Shown: positions 25,104 to 34,149, numbered from the stretch's first letter. The stretch: 64,000 nt of DNA from Nonomuraea soli (GCF_013761175.1 NZ_JACDUR010000002.1:440816-504815); one strand, 5' to 3'. Program-made: numbers and translations. Notes: generated by a model from the sequence alone, not told the origin.

Positions 25104-26495
25104 CTAAGGACGCGCTGCCGGGGTCCGGATCGGGGAAACCCCTGATTTTCCACTGGGCCGATGCGAGGCGTGTGAGGCCGACGACACCATGACCGTCCCC
25201 AGCGCCACCGCCACGACCAGGAGCGCCCAGGCCACGGTCCTGCTCAGCCGCAGGCCGTACCCCGCGAACAGCCAGTACATCGACAACCACCAGCGGCGCG
25301 AGGCCTGGCGGCGCATCTCCATCGCCCCGAAGGCGAAGTCGGCGGAGGTGCGCTCGTCGTCGACCCCCTCGCGCAGCGAGGTGTAGAGCCAGGCGAGCCG
25401 GTCGGGCGTCGCGCCGGGGTCGGCGGCGGCACTCCACCCGCGCCACCCGTGCTCGTCGGCGAGGGTACGGCGGCGCGAGAACCAGCGCAGCGGCGGCCAG
25501 CCCAGGCTGAGCCGCACCCCGCGCGGGGTCAGCGCGAACGAGCAGTCCTTGACCCGCAGCCCGGCCGGGTGCACCAGCCCCGCGAAGCGGCAGGTGGCCA
25601 GGTCGAGGCCGCGCAGCGTCAGCTCGGGGGCGTCGACGGCGCGCAGCGAGTCGACGGCGGCCAGGCCGCGCCCGGAGATCGTGGCCCGCCCGCGCAGCAC
25701 CGCCCCTTCCAGGTCGGCGCGCGCGTCGGTCAGCCGCAGCAGCAGCTGCCCGCCGACCTCCAACCGGCGCAGGTCGACCGCGTTGCCGCGCACCGACAGG
25801 TCGACCAGGCCGTCGGCCCGCGCCCTGGCCAGCGACACGCGGCCGCCCGACGACAGGTAGGCGTCGCCGCACAGGTGCGCGGCCTCGAACGCGGCCGACC
25901 CGCCGACCTTGCGGAAGGAGAGCGTACGGCCGAAGCGGGCGCCCCGGAAGCAGGCCGTCTCGCCGATGAGCGCCCCGTCGAAGGTGGCGAAACCGTCGAA
26001 CCTGGCGCGCTCGCACGACAGGCCGCGCACGAACACGGCCTCGCCGAACAGGGCGTCACGGCCGATCATGGCCCGGTCCAGGCTGGTGTAGCCGTGCACC
26101 CTGGCGCCGTGCAGCGACAACTCGCGGCCGAACCGGGCCCCGGCCAGGGAGAGGTTGCCCAGGAAGCGGGTGCCGTAGAAGGAGGCCAGCCGGTCGAACC
26201 TGGCGTTCTCGAGCGTCAGGTCGCCGGCGAACTCCAGCTCCGACAGGCGTGTCTCGTCGGGGAAGCGGGCATGGTCGAGACGGGTGCGGCCGGGGCGGCG
26301 CCCGGCCGCCTCGACCACGCGGGCCAGCAGGTCGGCGTCGAGCCTGGTGCCTCGCAGATCGAGCAGGCGTCCTGGCCGGATCGCGGCGAGCTCCTCGTCG
26401 AGCTGGTGAGGAGCCAGGTGGGACAGACAGAGACCGTACGGCGGGCGCGCGATCCCCGTGCAGGCAGGCGAGTGCGAGCAGGTGACCCAGTCCAT
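25104..26495 (-). CDS. Pentapeptide-repeat membrane protein
   Basis: A 463-aa protein. The N-terminus has CSHSPACTGIARPPYGLCLSH, a Cys/His cluster likely to bind zinc. Residues about 85-330 contain degenerate pentapeptide repeats (A[NRD]F/L-type units such as LENARFDRLASFYGTRFLG), which form a right-handed beta-helix. One hydrophobic segment near the C-terminus (VAWALLVVAVALGTVMVS) anchors it. No ribosome site is seen; TATGAC lies about 8 nt before the ATG, so the mRNA may be leaderless. The C-terminal part abuts the HAAS-like gene with a 10-nt gap, so they may be co-transcribed. Function unknown; pentapeptide proteins often bind other proteins. Confidence 0.82.
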   Translation of the reverse strand: MDWVTCSHSPACTGIARPPYGLCLSHLAPHQLDEELAAIRPGRLLDLRGTRLDADLLARVVEAAGRRPGRTRLDHARFPDETRLSELEFAGDLTLENARFDRLASFYGTRFLGNLSLAGARFGRELSLHGARVHGYTSLDRAMIGRDALFGEAVFVRGLSCERARFDGFATFDGALIGETACFRGARFGRTLSFRKVGGSAAFEAAHLCGDAYLSSGGRVSLARARADGLVDLSVRGNAVDLRRLEVGGQLLLRLTDARADLEGAVLRGRATISGRGLAAVDSLRAVDAPELTLRGLDLATCRFAGLVHPAGLRVKDCSFALTPRGVRLSLGWPPLRWFSRRRTLADEHGWRGWSAAADPGATPDRLAWLYTSLREGVDDERTSADFAFGAMEMRRQASRRWWLSMYWLFAGYGLRLSRTVAWALLVVAVALGTVMVSSASHASHRPSGKSGVSPIRTPAARP

Positions 26496-26510
26496 GACAA
26501 GGTCATACCC

Positions 26511-26547
26511 GCTTAAAGAAAAGGGCAGGCATGGATCTGCCTGCCCT
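26511..26547 (-). terminator. Intrinsic terminator of the nuclease gene
   Basis: The stem AGGGCAGGCA (26522-26531) pairs with TGCCTGCCCT (26538-26547) around a 6-nt loop. Read on the minus strand it is followed by TTTTCTTTAAG, a good U-tract. It lies 17 nt past the stop of the secreted nuclease gene. Confidence 0.9.
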
Positions 26548-26563
26548 CTCCCCGACGTTCCCG

Positions 26564-28957
26564 CTAGCGGTCGACCTTGCCGAACAGGTCGAGGCCGATC
26601 AGCAGCGGGTCGTGGTCCGAGCTGCGGTACGGGTCGGCCTTGTACAGGTCGCCCGCGGTCTTGAACTCGGCGTTGTAGTCGTAGTAGACGTCCTCGTCCG
26701 CGTTGACGTGCCAGATCGTGGCGCCGGTGACGCGCTTCATGAGCTGGTGGGCCAGCATCAGGTGGTCGAGCTCGCCGGAGGCGCCGCCGAAGACGTAGCT
26801 GTAGCGGGAGGCCGCGGGGACGAACGCCTTGCTGGCGCTGCGCAGCCCGCCCTGCTCCAGGGTCTCGATCGGGTCCTCCTCGCTGTAGGCGTTGAGGTCG
26901 CCCGCGACGATCGCGTTGGGCAGCTCCAGCGTCTCGATCATCTCCAGGACGGCCTGCGCCTGCAGCACGCGCTGGGCGTTCCAGCAGCCCTGGCCGTTGT
27001 CGACGTTCTCACCCGAGTCGGGGCAGCTGCCCTTGGACTTGAAGTGGTTGGCGATGACGGTGAAGGGCCGCGAGCCCTTCTCGGCCGAGCGGAAGGTCTG
27101 CGCCAGCGGCGGGCGGGCGTTGAAGAATCGCTGGTCGGCGATGGTCTTCGGGGCGCCGACCGGCTTGACCTTGGCCGGCTTGTAGATCATCGCCACGGCG
27201 ATGGCGTCGGTGCCGGGGCCGGGGTGCGTGACCAGGGCGTAGGTGCCGGCGCCGACCGCGGCGTTGAGCGCCTCGACCAGGGCTTCCAGCGCTTCGGGCT
27301 TGAAGCCGGTGGCCGCCAGGTCGGGCCGCGGGTTCTCGACCTCCATGAGGCTGACGACGTCGGCGTCGAGCGCCTTCAGCGTGGCGATCTCCTTGGCCAG
27401 CTGGCGGTCGCGCTCGGTCGCGGTGTTCGCCCCGCGCGGGGTGAAGTTCGCGTTGTAGGGCGGGTTCGGGTATCCGGCCGCGTTGAGCGTGGTGAACCAG
27501 TTCAGGGTGTTGAAGCTGGCGATCCTCACGTCGCCTCCCACCTTGGCGGGGGCCGCGGTGCGGGCGTTGTCGCGAGTGAAGGTCAGCGCGGCGGTGGGGT
27601 GCACGAGGTACTTCAGGTTCGTGCTGGTGGAGCCGTAGGCGCCCTCGTTCAGCACGCCGACCAGCCCGCTCACGCCGTCGCCCGAGCGGGCCAGCTGCTC
27701 GCCCGCCGGATAGTGCGGCATGGGATTGGGGTTCTGGCCGGAGGAGCCGTCGTCGATGACGAGGGAGCGGCGCGCGTCGGCCGCCGGGTCCACGCCGGGA
27801 CGGTCGGTCGGGATGAACAGGCGCCCGCCGGTGGCCGCGAGCAGCTGGCCGTAGCGTGCGTGCCAGTAGTTCTCGCTGACGGTCAGCTTGCCGGGCACCT
27901 TGACCAGGACGCCTTCGAGACGCTCGAAGGTGTCGGACGCGGCGATCGGCAGGGTGAGCGTGGCCGGCTCGACGGTGCCGGTGCCGCAGACGTCGACCGC
28001 GGTGACGGTGGAGATCTGGGTGGCGCCGCCGAATTCGGCGACCGTGCCGGAGACCTTCACCCTGGAGCCGGGGGAGAGCGCCGTGGCGGAGAAGGACGGG
28101 GCGAAGACGAAGACGCCGTCGGAGGTGGCGGCGTCGGCGTCGGGCGTGTCGTCCTGGACGAAGAAGCCCGAGCGGGCCGTCGCGCTGGTGAAGGTCCTGG
28201 TGACCACGCCCTCGACACGGACCTGCTGCCCGGTGAGCGTGCTGGCCGCGCCGGTGCCCTGGACCTGGGCGATCTGGTGGGTGACGGCGGTGTCGCACGG
28301 GTTGGCCGTCGGCGTTGGCGAAGGCGTCGGGGTCGGCTCGCCGCCGCCGGGGCCGGCCAGGTTCGTGGGCGAGGGGGCGCCGGCGGTGAAGTCGGCGGCG
28401 TTGTTGTCGGTGTCGGCCGGGGAGGCGGCGCGGCTGACGGAGTTCGTGTTCGACGCACCCGTGGCGGGGGCGCCCTCCGAGACGTTGGCCGTGCCGTACC
28501 CGACGAAGTCCTTGACGAGGGCCGGGTCGCCGGCGCCCGCTTGGGCGGTGGTGGAGGTGACCAGCGCGACCTTGCCGGCGGTCGCGCTCATCGCGATGGA
28601 GCCCGTCACGTCGGGGGCGGGCAGCGCCTGGGTGCCTCCGGCGCCGGCGCCCTGCTGCACCAGCAGCCGCTTGCCGGGGGCGATGGTGCCGCTGAGCGGG
28701 GTCACCTGCCACGACGTGCCGGCGGCGGAGGCGTACTGCACGCTCCAGCCGGCCAGGCTGACGGGGGACGAGCCGAGGTTGTACAGCTCGACGAAGTCGT
28801 GGGTCCAGGTGGCGCCCGAGTTGCCGCCTCCGCCGTACACCTCGGAGATGACGACGTCGGGCGAGACCGCCGAGGCGGGGGTGGCGGCCACGAGGGCGGC
28901 TCCGGCGGCCAGCGCCGCCGCGAGCAGGGCCGCTGTGGCACCTCTGGTCATGGTCAC
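26564..28957 (-). CDS. Secreted LTD-domain endonuclease/exonuclease/phosphatase family nuclease
   Basis: A 797-aa extracellular DNase-like protein (ExeM/NucH type). A signal peptide ends near ATPASAVS (residue about 34). A lamin-tail domain follows (VVISEVYGGGGNSGATW, FVELYN, about 35-180), then a Pro/Thr linker (TPTPSPTPTANP), an OB-fold-like region (about 220-330) and the EEP catalytic domain from about 480. Active-site patterns are IASFNTLNWF, LMEVENP, NHFKSKG, AGDLNAYSEEDP and SSDHDPLL. GTG at 28957 is chosen because GAGGAG is 8 nt upstream; ATG at 28951 is the alternative. It probably degrades extracellular DNA for nutrients. Confidence 0.9.
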   Translation of the reverse strand: MTMTRGATAALLAAALAAGAALVAATPASAVSPDVVISEVYGGGGNSGATWTHDFVELYNLGSSPVSLAGWSVQYASAAGTSWQVTPLSGTIAPGKRLLVQQGAGAGGTQALPAPDVTGSIAMSATAGKVALVTSTTAQAGAGDPALVKDFVGYGTANVSEGAPATGASNTNSVSRAASPADTDNNAADFTAGAPSPTNLAGPGGGEPTPTPSPTPTANPCDTAVTHQIAQVQGTGAASTLTGQQVRVEGVVTRTFTSATARSGFFVQDDTPDADAATSDGVFVFAPSFSATALSPGSRVKVSGTVAEFGGATQISTVTAVDVCGTGTVEPATLTLPIAASDTFERLEGVLVKVPGKLTVSENYWHARYGQLLAATGGRLFIPTDRPGVDPAADARRSLVIDDGSSGQNPNPMPHYPAGEQLARSGDGVSGLVGVLNEGAYGSTSTNLKYLVHPTAALTFTRDNARTAAPAKVGGDVRIASFNTLNWFTTLNAAGYPNPPYNANFTPRGANTATERDRQLAKEIATLKALDADVVSLMEVENPRPDLAATGFKPEALEALVEALNAAVGAGTYALVTHPGPGTDAIAVAMIYKPAKVKPVGAPKTIADQRFFNARPPLAQTFRSAEKGSRPFTVIANHFKSKGSCPDSGENVDNGQGCWNAQRVLQAQAVLEMIETLELPNAIVAGDLNAYSEEDPIETLEQGGLRSASKAFVPAASRYSYVFGGASGELDHLMLAHQLMKRVTGATIWHVNADEDVYYDYNAEFKTAGDLYKADPYRSSDHDPLLIGLDLFGKVDR

Positions 28958-29185
28958 GGATGATCTCCTCGTAGAAAGCGTTCCGGACATTTCTACAGGT
29001 AGATCGCAATGGTGTCTTTGACATGACTTGCCAGGTATGAGCGGCTGGAGCTGGGATCTGTGTGCGCGCGACACCTCACCGTGGTCAAGAGTTCATCGGC
29101 GCAGCTCCGAATCGTGACTAAAGTCGATGGCCGGGCATCCCTGTGGCCGATGCCGCGTTCCATGCGCCGCTCCGAGACTGGAGTC

Positions 29186-29377
29186 ATGGGTTTTCTCGGC
29201 GTCATCCTCATGATTCAGGGCTTCGGCGGGCTCGTGGCCCGGCAGTTCTTCGACCGTGACTTCGGTTTGCTGGACAACTGGTTCAGCGGGGGAGCGTTGA
29301 CGGCGGTGCAGGTGGCGGTCGGGCTCGTGGGCCTGATAATCCTGCTCCTGTCCGTCCGGCGCTCCGACGACTCGTGA
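29186..29377 (+). CDS. Small membrane protein, 63 aa
   Basis: ATG at 29186 with GGAG just upstream. The product has a first hydrophobic segment MGFLGVILMIQGFGGLVA, a hydrophilic loop containing RQFFDRDFGLL, a second segment (VQVAVGLVGLIILLLSV) and a basic/acidic tail RRSDDS. It precedes the thioredoxin gene by about 70 nt on the same strand. No family recognised. Longer in-frame starts upstream give unlikely Arg/Ser-rich sequence. Confidence 0.6.
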   Translation: MGFLGVILMIQGFGGLVARQFFDRDFGLLDNWFSGGALTAVQVAVGLVGLIILLLSVRRSDDS

Positions 29378-29446
29378 GGAATGCTCGGCGCGGGTAGGTG
29401 GTTGACGTAACCAGTACCTTCAGCGACGTATGACGAGGAGCCACGT

Positions 29447-29824
29447 GTGGCGACCATCGAAGTGACCGAGACGAACTTCAACGACATCGCCGACAAGGGG
29501 ATCGTCCTGCTCGACTTCTGGGCGGCCTGGTGCGGGCCTTGCCGCATGTTCGCCCCGATCTTCGAGAAGGCCTCGAACAAGCACGAGGACGTCACCTTCG
29601 GCAAGATCGACACCGAGGCGCAGCCCGCGCTCGCGCAGGGCTTCGACATCACCTCGATCCCCACGATCATGGCCATTCGCGACGGCATCGTGGTCTTCGC
29701 CCAGGCCGGCGCGCTCCCCGAGCCCGCGCTCGAAGACCTGATCGGCCAGGTCAAGGCGCTCGACATGGAGGCCATCAAGGCTGAGCTGGCCGACGAGATG
29801 CAGAAGGCCGCCGAGCAGAACTGA
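29447..29824 (+). CDS. Thioredoxin
   Basis: A 125-aa cytoplasmic thioredoxin. The active site WCGPC is at residues 28-32 and the cis-proline is in TSIPT near residue 72. The C-terminus is about 15 residues longer than in classical thioredoxins and ends in a charged helix (MEAIKAELADEMQKAAEQN). The GTG start at 29447 follows GACGAGGAG. It is a single-gene unit with a strong terminator directly behind it. It reduces protein disulfides with electrons from thioredoxin reductase, which is not encoded nearby. Confidence 0.95.
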   Translation: MATIEVTETNFNDIADKGIVLLDFWAAWCGPCRMFAPIFEKASNKHEDVTFGKIDTEAQPALAQGFDITSIPTIMAIRDGIVVFAQAGALPEPALEDLIGQVKALDMEAIKAELADEMQKAAEQN

Positions 29825-29840
29825 CCCCCGGCGCACACGG

Positions 29841-29867
29841 AAAAGCCCCGCCTCGAGCGGGGCTTTT
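29841..29867 (+). terminator. Bidirectional intrinsic terminator
   Basis: AAAAGCCCCGC (29841-29851) pairs with GCGGGGCTTTT (29857-29867) around a 5-nt loop. The arms begin and end with A4/T4, so it serves the thioredoxin gene on the plus strand and the methyltransferase gene on the minus strand. Confidence 0.93.
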
Positions 29868-29906
29868 CGGTTCTCGGCCCTCCGGTTTCGCAGAGCCTCG
29901 GGTTGC

Positions 29907-30674
29907 TCAGCGCTTGACGCCGACCCCGGCGTAGCCAGGGGCGGGCGGTCCGTCGACCGGCCCGTCGGGGCGCCACTCCTTCGGCAGCACCAGCCCGGGC
30001 TCCACCAGCTCGTAGCCCTCGAAGAAGGCCGAGATTCCGGCATGGGTGCGCAGGTTCAGCGCCGCCGTGCTGCGCCGGTAGACCTCCAGCGCGTCGGGGG
30101 TCAGGTCGGGCTTGGGGTCGATCGCGTGGCTGATGACCAGGTGGCTGCCGGGAGCACTGGCCTCGTGCAGCCGCTTGACCAGGTCGTAGGCGGGCTCGTC
30201 CGGCACGAAGTGCAGCAGGCACAACATCAGGAAGCCGACCGGCTCGTCGAAGTCGATCAGGCCGCGCAGGCCGTCGAGCAGGGCGTCGGGTTCGCGCACG
30301 TCGGCCTGCAGCACCTTGACCTGCGAGCCGGCCAGCAGGGCGCGCGCGTGCGCGCACACGACGGCGTCGTGGTCGACGTAGACCACGCGCGCCTCGGGCG
30401 CGATCTCGTGGGTGTTGCCCTGCGTCGGCAGCCCGGAGCCGAGGTCGACGATCTGGCGCACACCCGAGTCGACCAGGAAGCGGACCGCGCGGCGCAGGAA
30501 CGCCCGGTTCTCCTGGGCCGACAGCGCGGTCGCCGGGAAGGTCCGCATGACCTGCTCGGCGGCGGCCCGATCGGAGGCGAAGTTGTCCTTGCCGCCCAGG
30601 AAGTAGTCGTACATGCGGGCGACGTTGGGAACGCTGGGGTCCACACCCTCGGGCACTGACTGGCTCACGGGCAT
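29907..30674 (-). CDS. SAM-dependent methyltransferase, Methyltransf_19 (DUF574) type
   Basis: A 255-aa protein of a family abundant in filamentous actinomycetes. The N-terminal signature VARMYDYFLGGKDNFASDR is diagnostic. Motif I appears as VDLGSGLPTQGNTHE, followed by VVYVDHD, VLQADVRE and ISHAIDPKP. The length is normal. The targets of this family are mostly unknown. The gene is transcribed alone toward the thioredoxin gene. Confidence 0.9.
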   Translation of the reverse strand: MPVSQSVPEGVDPSVPNVARMYDYFLGGKDNFASDRAAAEQVMRTFPATALSAQENRAFLRRAVRFLVDSGVRQIVDLGSGLPTQGNTHEIAPEARVVYVDHDAVVCAHARALLAGSQVKVLQADVREPDALLDGLRGLIDFDEPVGFLMLCLLHFVPDEPAYDLVKRLHEASAPGSHLVISHAIDPKPDLTPDALEVYRRSTAALNLRTHAGISAFFEGYELVEPGLVLPKEWRPDGPVDGPPAPGYAGVGVKR

Positions 30675-30744
30675 GATCGTACCCGAGGGTGTCTCGCAAA
30701 GCCCGAAAAATCAGGCTCTTTCCGTTATGTCACGATAAGTCGTG

Positions 30745-32082
30745 TCAGGCGGACCGGTAGAGCTCCGCGACCCGGAAGGCCAGGTCGAGCGACTGGCTGC
30801 GGTTGAGCCGCGGGTCGCAGGCCGTCTCGTAGCGCAGCGCCAGGTCGTCCTCGAGGATCTCGGTGCCGCCGCCCACGCACTCGGTGACGTCGTCGCCGGT
30901 GAACTCGATGTGCACGCCGCCCGGGTGGGTGCCCAGCGCGCGGTGCACCTCGAAGAAGCCGCTGACCTCGTCGAGCACGTCGTCGAGGCGGCGCGTCTTG
31001 TAGCCGCCCGCGGCCTCGAAGGTGTTGCCGTGCATCGGGTCGCAGATCCAGGCGACCTGCGCGCCGCTCGCCGAGACCTTCTCCACCAGCGTGGGCAGGT
31101 GCTCACGGATCTTGGACGCGCCCATGCGGGTGATGAACGTCAGCCGGCCCGCCTCGTTGTCGGGGTTCAGCTTCTCGATCAGCGCCATCGCCTCTTCCGG
31201 CGTGGTCGTCGGGCCGAGCTTGACGCCGATCGGGTTGCGGATGCGCGAGAAGAACTCCACGTGGGCGCCGTCGAGCTGGCGGGTGCGCTCGCCGATCCAG
31301 ACCATGTGCGCCGAGACGTCGTACGGCAGGCCGGTGCGCGAGTCGATGCGGGTGAGCGCCTGGTCGTAGTCGAGGATGAGCGCCTCGTGCGAGGAGTAGA
31401 ACTCCACCGTGTGGAACTCCTCCGGCTCCGCGCCGCAGGCCCGCATGAAGGCGAGGGCCTGGTCGATCTCCCTGGCCAGCTGCTCGTAGCGGCGGCCGGC
31501 GGGGGACTCGGCGACGAAGTCCTGGTTCCAGGCGTGAACCTGGCGCAGGTCGGCGTAGCCGCCCTTGGCGAAGGCGCGGGCCAGGTTCAGCGTCACCGCG
31601 CTGGAGTGGTAGGCCTTCAGCAGCCGGTTGGGGTCGGGCTGCCTGGCCTCGTCGGTGAACTCGAAGCCGTTGACCATGTCGCCGCGGTAGGCGGGCAGCG
31701 TGACACCCTCGCGGGTCTCGGTCGACTTGGAGCGCGGCTTGGCGAACTGCCCCGCGACCCGGCCGATCTTCACGACCGGCACCCGGCCCGCGTAGGTCAG
31801 CACGATGGCCATCTGCAGCAGGGTCTTGAGCTTGTTGCGCACGTTGTCGGCGGTGGCCCCGGCGAAGGTCTCGGCGCAGTCGCCGCCCTGCAGCACGAAG
31901 GCCTCGCCCCTGGCCACCGCGGCCAGCTCGTTCTTGAGCTGGTCGCACTCGCCGGCGAAGACCAGCGGAGGCAGGCTTCCCAGCTCGGCGACCACGCGCT
32001 CCAGCGCCGCCGGGTCCGGCCAGTCGGGCTGCTGGGCAGCGGGAAGCTCCCGCCAGGAATCGAGATTGTTCAGTGCGCTCAC
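30745..32082 (-). CDS. Class II DAHP synthase
   Basis: A 445-aa 3-deoxy-D-arabino-heptulosonate-7-phosphate synthase, the first step of the shikimate pathway (phosphoenolpyruvate + erythrose 4-phosphate). Class II motifs: VLQGGDCAETF, PVVKIGRVAGQFAKPRS, RMGASKIREHLP, WICDPMHGNT and the C-terminal YETACDPRLNRSQSLDLAF. The length matches plant/actinobacterial class II enzymes. The GTG start at 32082 has no ribosome site; TACCCT lies 8 nt upstream, so a leaderless mRNA is possible. It is the only aromatic-pathway gene in the window. Confidence 0.95.
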   Translation of the reverse strand: MSALNNLDSWRELPAAQQPDWPDPAALERVVAELGSLPPLVFAGECDQLKNELAAVARGEAFVLQGGDCAETFAGATADNVRNKLKTLLQMAIVLTYAGRVPVVKIGRVAGQFAKPRSKSTETREGVTLPAYRGDMVNGFEFTDEARQPDPNRLLKAYHSSAVTLNLARAFAKGGYADLRQVHAWNQDFVAESPAGRRYEQLAREIDQALAFMRACGAEPEEFHTVEFYSSHEALILDYDQALTRIDSRTGLPYDVSAHMVWIGERTRQLDGAHVEFFSRIRNPIGVKLGPTTTPEEAMALIEKLNPDNEAGRLTFITRMGASKIREHLPTLVEKVSASGAQVAWICDPMHGNTFEAAGGYKTRRLDDVLDEVSGFFEVHRALGTHPGGVHIEFTGDDVTECVGGGTEILEDDLALRYETACDPRLNRSQSLDLAFRVAELYRSA

Positions 32083-32160
32083 GACATACGAGGGTATTTC
32101 ATTTGCCCGACCAGTCGGGTGCTGGTGTCCACTTTCTGAGAAGGTATTTCCACCTGGTGG

Positions 32161-33375
32161 TCACTTCTGGACCTCCGCGCCCTGCCCGCCCGCGCGGCTG
32201 TGCCGCCTCAGCAGCAGCACGACACCGGCCAGCAGGAGCGCCCCGGCTCCGAGCAGGGCCGCCGAGCCGTACAACAGCGGGCCGTCGTGACCGGCGGCCA
32301 CCGGGGCGGGCGGCGGCCCGCCGCCGAAGACCGTCTCCTCCGGCACCCCTGCCTGACCCGCCGGAGCGGACATGATGCGCTCGGCCTCGATCAGCGCCCC
32401 GGCCGGGTTGACCTGGCCGAAGCCGATGGCGGTGTCGTAGGCGAAGTCGGCGCTGTCCTTCCACGCCGCGCCGTGAGGCCTGCGGGCGGTCGCGGTGAGC
32501 GCCTGGCCGGCCTGGGCGGAGGTGATGCCGGGAAAGCGGGACTGGAGCATCGCGGCGGCGGCTCCCACCTGGGCGGCCGCGGCCAGGCCCGGGTCCGCCG
32601 CACCGGTCGAGCCGTCAGGGGCGGGCAGGTCGCGCGGGTGGCCGGGAGCCGACAGGACCACCGCGTGGTTGCGCGCCTCGTACACCGGCCTGCCGTCGTC
32701 GCCGAGCGGCGCCACGCCGAGCACGCCGGGCAGGCCGGCGGGGTAGCGCGGGTCCTGGCCGGGGCGGACGGGGGTGACCAGGACGGCGTTGGCGTCCAGG
32801 GCGTAGCCGACCGCCTCGCGCAGGCGCTCGTCGGGGGCGGGGAAGACGCTGTCGAGGACGATCACGCCCGCGCCGTGGTCGACGGCCCAGCGGATGGCCT
32901 CCAGGTAGCGCTCGCCCGGCAGGTCGGCGGCGCGCCAGGCGGCCATGGCCTCGGGGTCTGCGAAGTCCTGGGGGTCGGGCTCGACGCGCACCGACAGGAC
33001 GTTCGCGTCGGGAACCAGGCCGGTGGGGGCGGTGAGGAGGGCGGCCAGGCGCGTGCCGGTGACCTTCGCGGGGTCGCGCCCGGCGAACGGGCCGCCGGGG
33101 GCGGCGGTGCCTTCGGAGGCGGCGGGCGCCGGGTCGCCGTCCTCCTGCTTCGTACGGCGGAGTGGGTCCTTCGTACGGCGGAGCAGGTCGTGCTCACCCT
33201 TGAACGAGTCCCCGATCCCGTCGACCCAGCCCACCCCTGACGACAGGAGCGCCACCGTCACCCCCGCGCCCTTGGTGACGCGCTGCGCCGCGGCGAAGTC
33301 GCGGGTGGCCTGCGCGCTGGGCGCCCAGGCGAGGGCGAGGGCGGCGGTCACGCAGGCCACGGACTTGGTCAACAT
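32161..33375 (-). CDS. Mycosin-like S8 protein lacking catalytic residues
   Basis: A 404-aa protein with a signal peptide (cleavage near AQATRDF), a subtilisin-fold domain and a C-terminal membrane segment (SAALLGAGALLLAGVVLLL), which is the architecture of type VII secretion-linked mycosins. Every catalytic position looks lost. The Asp motif VAVIDTGV reads VALLSSGV (Asp to Ser45). The His motif HGT reads TGT in KVTGTRLAALL. The Ser motif GTSxAAP reads GLAAAA before QVGAAAAMLQSRFP. The oxyanion Asn is also missing (VIVLDSVFP). The fold motif QSRFPGITSAQAGQALTATA is kept. It overlaps the upstream gene by 7 nt. Confidence 0.85.
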   Translation of the reverse strand: MLTKSVACVTAALALAWAPSAQATRDFAAAQRVTKGAGVTVALLSSGVGWVDGIGDSFKGEHDLLRRTKDPLRRTKQEDGDPAPAASEGTAAPGGPFAGRDPAKVTGTRLAALLTAPTGLVPDANVLSVRVEPDPQDFADPEAMAAWRAADLPGERYLEAIRWAVDHGAGVIVLDSVFPAPDERLREAVGYALDANAVLVTPVRPGQDPRYPAGLPGVLGVAPLGDDGRPVYEARNHAVVLSAPGHPRDLPAPDGSTGAADPGLAAAAQVGAAAAMLQSRFPGITSAQAGQALTATARRPHGAAWKDSADFAYDTAIGFGQVNPAGALIEAERIMSAPAGQAGVPEETVFGGGPPPAPVAAGHDGPLLYGSAALLGAGALLLAGVVLLLRRHSRAGGQGAEVQK

Positions 33376-34052
33376 GACACCACCTCGACGGCTCGGCAGG
33401 GGTCGCCGGCCGAGGCCAGCGGAAGCAACGTGTCGTCCACCAGACGCCCGGCGAAGCCGAACACCGACCGCGCGGCGTGCGCCAGCGCCGGTCGCCCGTC
33501 CGGATAGCCGACGGCGGCCATCACCAGGTAGCGCCCCTGCCGCTCCATGACGTGCTGCTGCGCCTGGGCGTCGCCGAAGCGGGCGGCCAGGGTGCCGGGG
33601 AAGGCGGCGGGGCGCGGACCGGCCAGCCCCGCCTCGGCGACCGACGCGGCCGCGTGCTCGTCGCGCATGACGACGATCGCGACGGTGGCCAGCAGGCTCC
33701 CGTTCCTGTCGCTGTAGGTCGCCCGCAGGACACGCTCGCATCCGGGCTCCCACACGATCGCCTGCGCGACCGGGTTGAGCCCGTCGGCGCAGCCGCTCTC
33801 CTGGGCGATGCCCAGCCGCACCGCGTACAGCCGCGCCCCCTGGCCCTGCATCCGGGGGAAGATCCGGTCGGCGTTCCAGGTGCGCCAGCGGTCGGCCTGT
33901 TCCATCGTGCCGAGTTCGGCCGCCTGCGTGCTCGCCGGCGGCCGGGTGAGCTCGAAGACGAGCCCGATGGCTCCGGCGGTGAGGCAGCAGAGACTTCCGA
34001 CAATGGCCACCAGAGTGATCAAAGAGGAATTAGCGGGCACGAAAGAGGACAC
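33369..34052 (-). CDS. Membrane-anchored extracytoplasmic protein, unknown
   Basis: A 227-aa protein with one N-terminal membrane segment (LITLVAIVGSLCCLTAGAIG) and an extracellular domain of about 190 residues. Four cysteines (ESGCADG, EPGCERV, GDPCRA and VVSC at the terminus) could form two disulfides. No family recognised. Its 3' end overlaps the mycosin-like gene, so the two are co-expressed and the products may form a complex. The GTG at 34052 has only a weak ribosome site, so the start is uncertain. It is divergent from sigK across 97 bp. Confidence 0.75.
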   Translation of the reverse strand: MSSFVPANSSLITLVAIVGSLCCLTAGAIGLVFELTRPPASTQAAELGTMEQADRWRTWNADRIFPRMQGQGARLYAVRLGIAQESGCADGLNPVAQAIVWEPGCERVLRATYSDRNGSLLATVAIVVMRDEHAAASVAEAGLAGPRPAAFPGTLAARFGDAQAQQHVMERQGRYLVMAAVGYPDGRPALAHAARSVFGFAGRLVDDTLLPLASAGDPCRAVEVVSC

Positions 34053-34115
34053 TAGGCTCTTGGCGTCTCTTTATGGTCACGCGCCACAGGCCCCGCGAAG
34101 TCGCGAGGCAAGTCG

Positions 34116-34142
34116 GCATCCGCCGGGGTCACCCTGCCGAAT
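34116..34142 (+). promoter_or_regulatory. Putative SigK-type promoter of sigK
   Basis: GCATCC (34116-34121) and CCGAAT (34137-34142) are separated by 15 bp. This closely resembles the -35 CCATCC and -10 CCGAAT elements described for mycobacterial SigK. The expected transcription start, 7-8 nt after the -10, coincides with the GTG start codon at 34150. This predicts autoregulation and a leaderless sigK mRNA. Confidence 0.65.
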
Positions 34143-34149
34143 CACTCGC

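Noticed and set aside
32161-33375. Active mycosin (subtilisin-type) protease
   Set aside because: The Asp, His and Ser positions are all substituted by eye alignment, so it is called catalysis-deficient.
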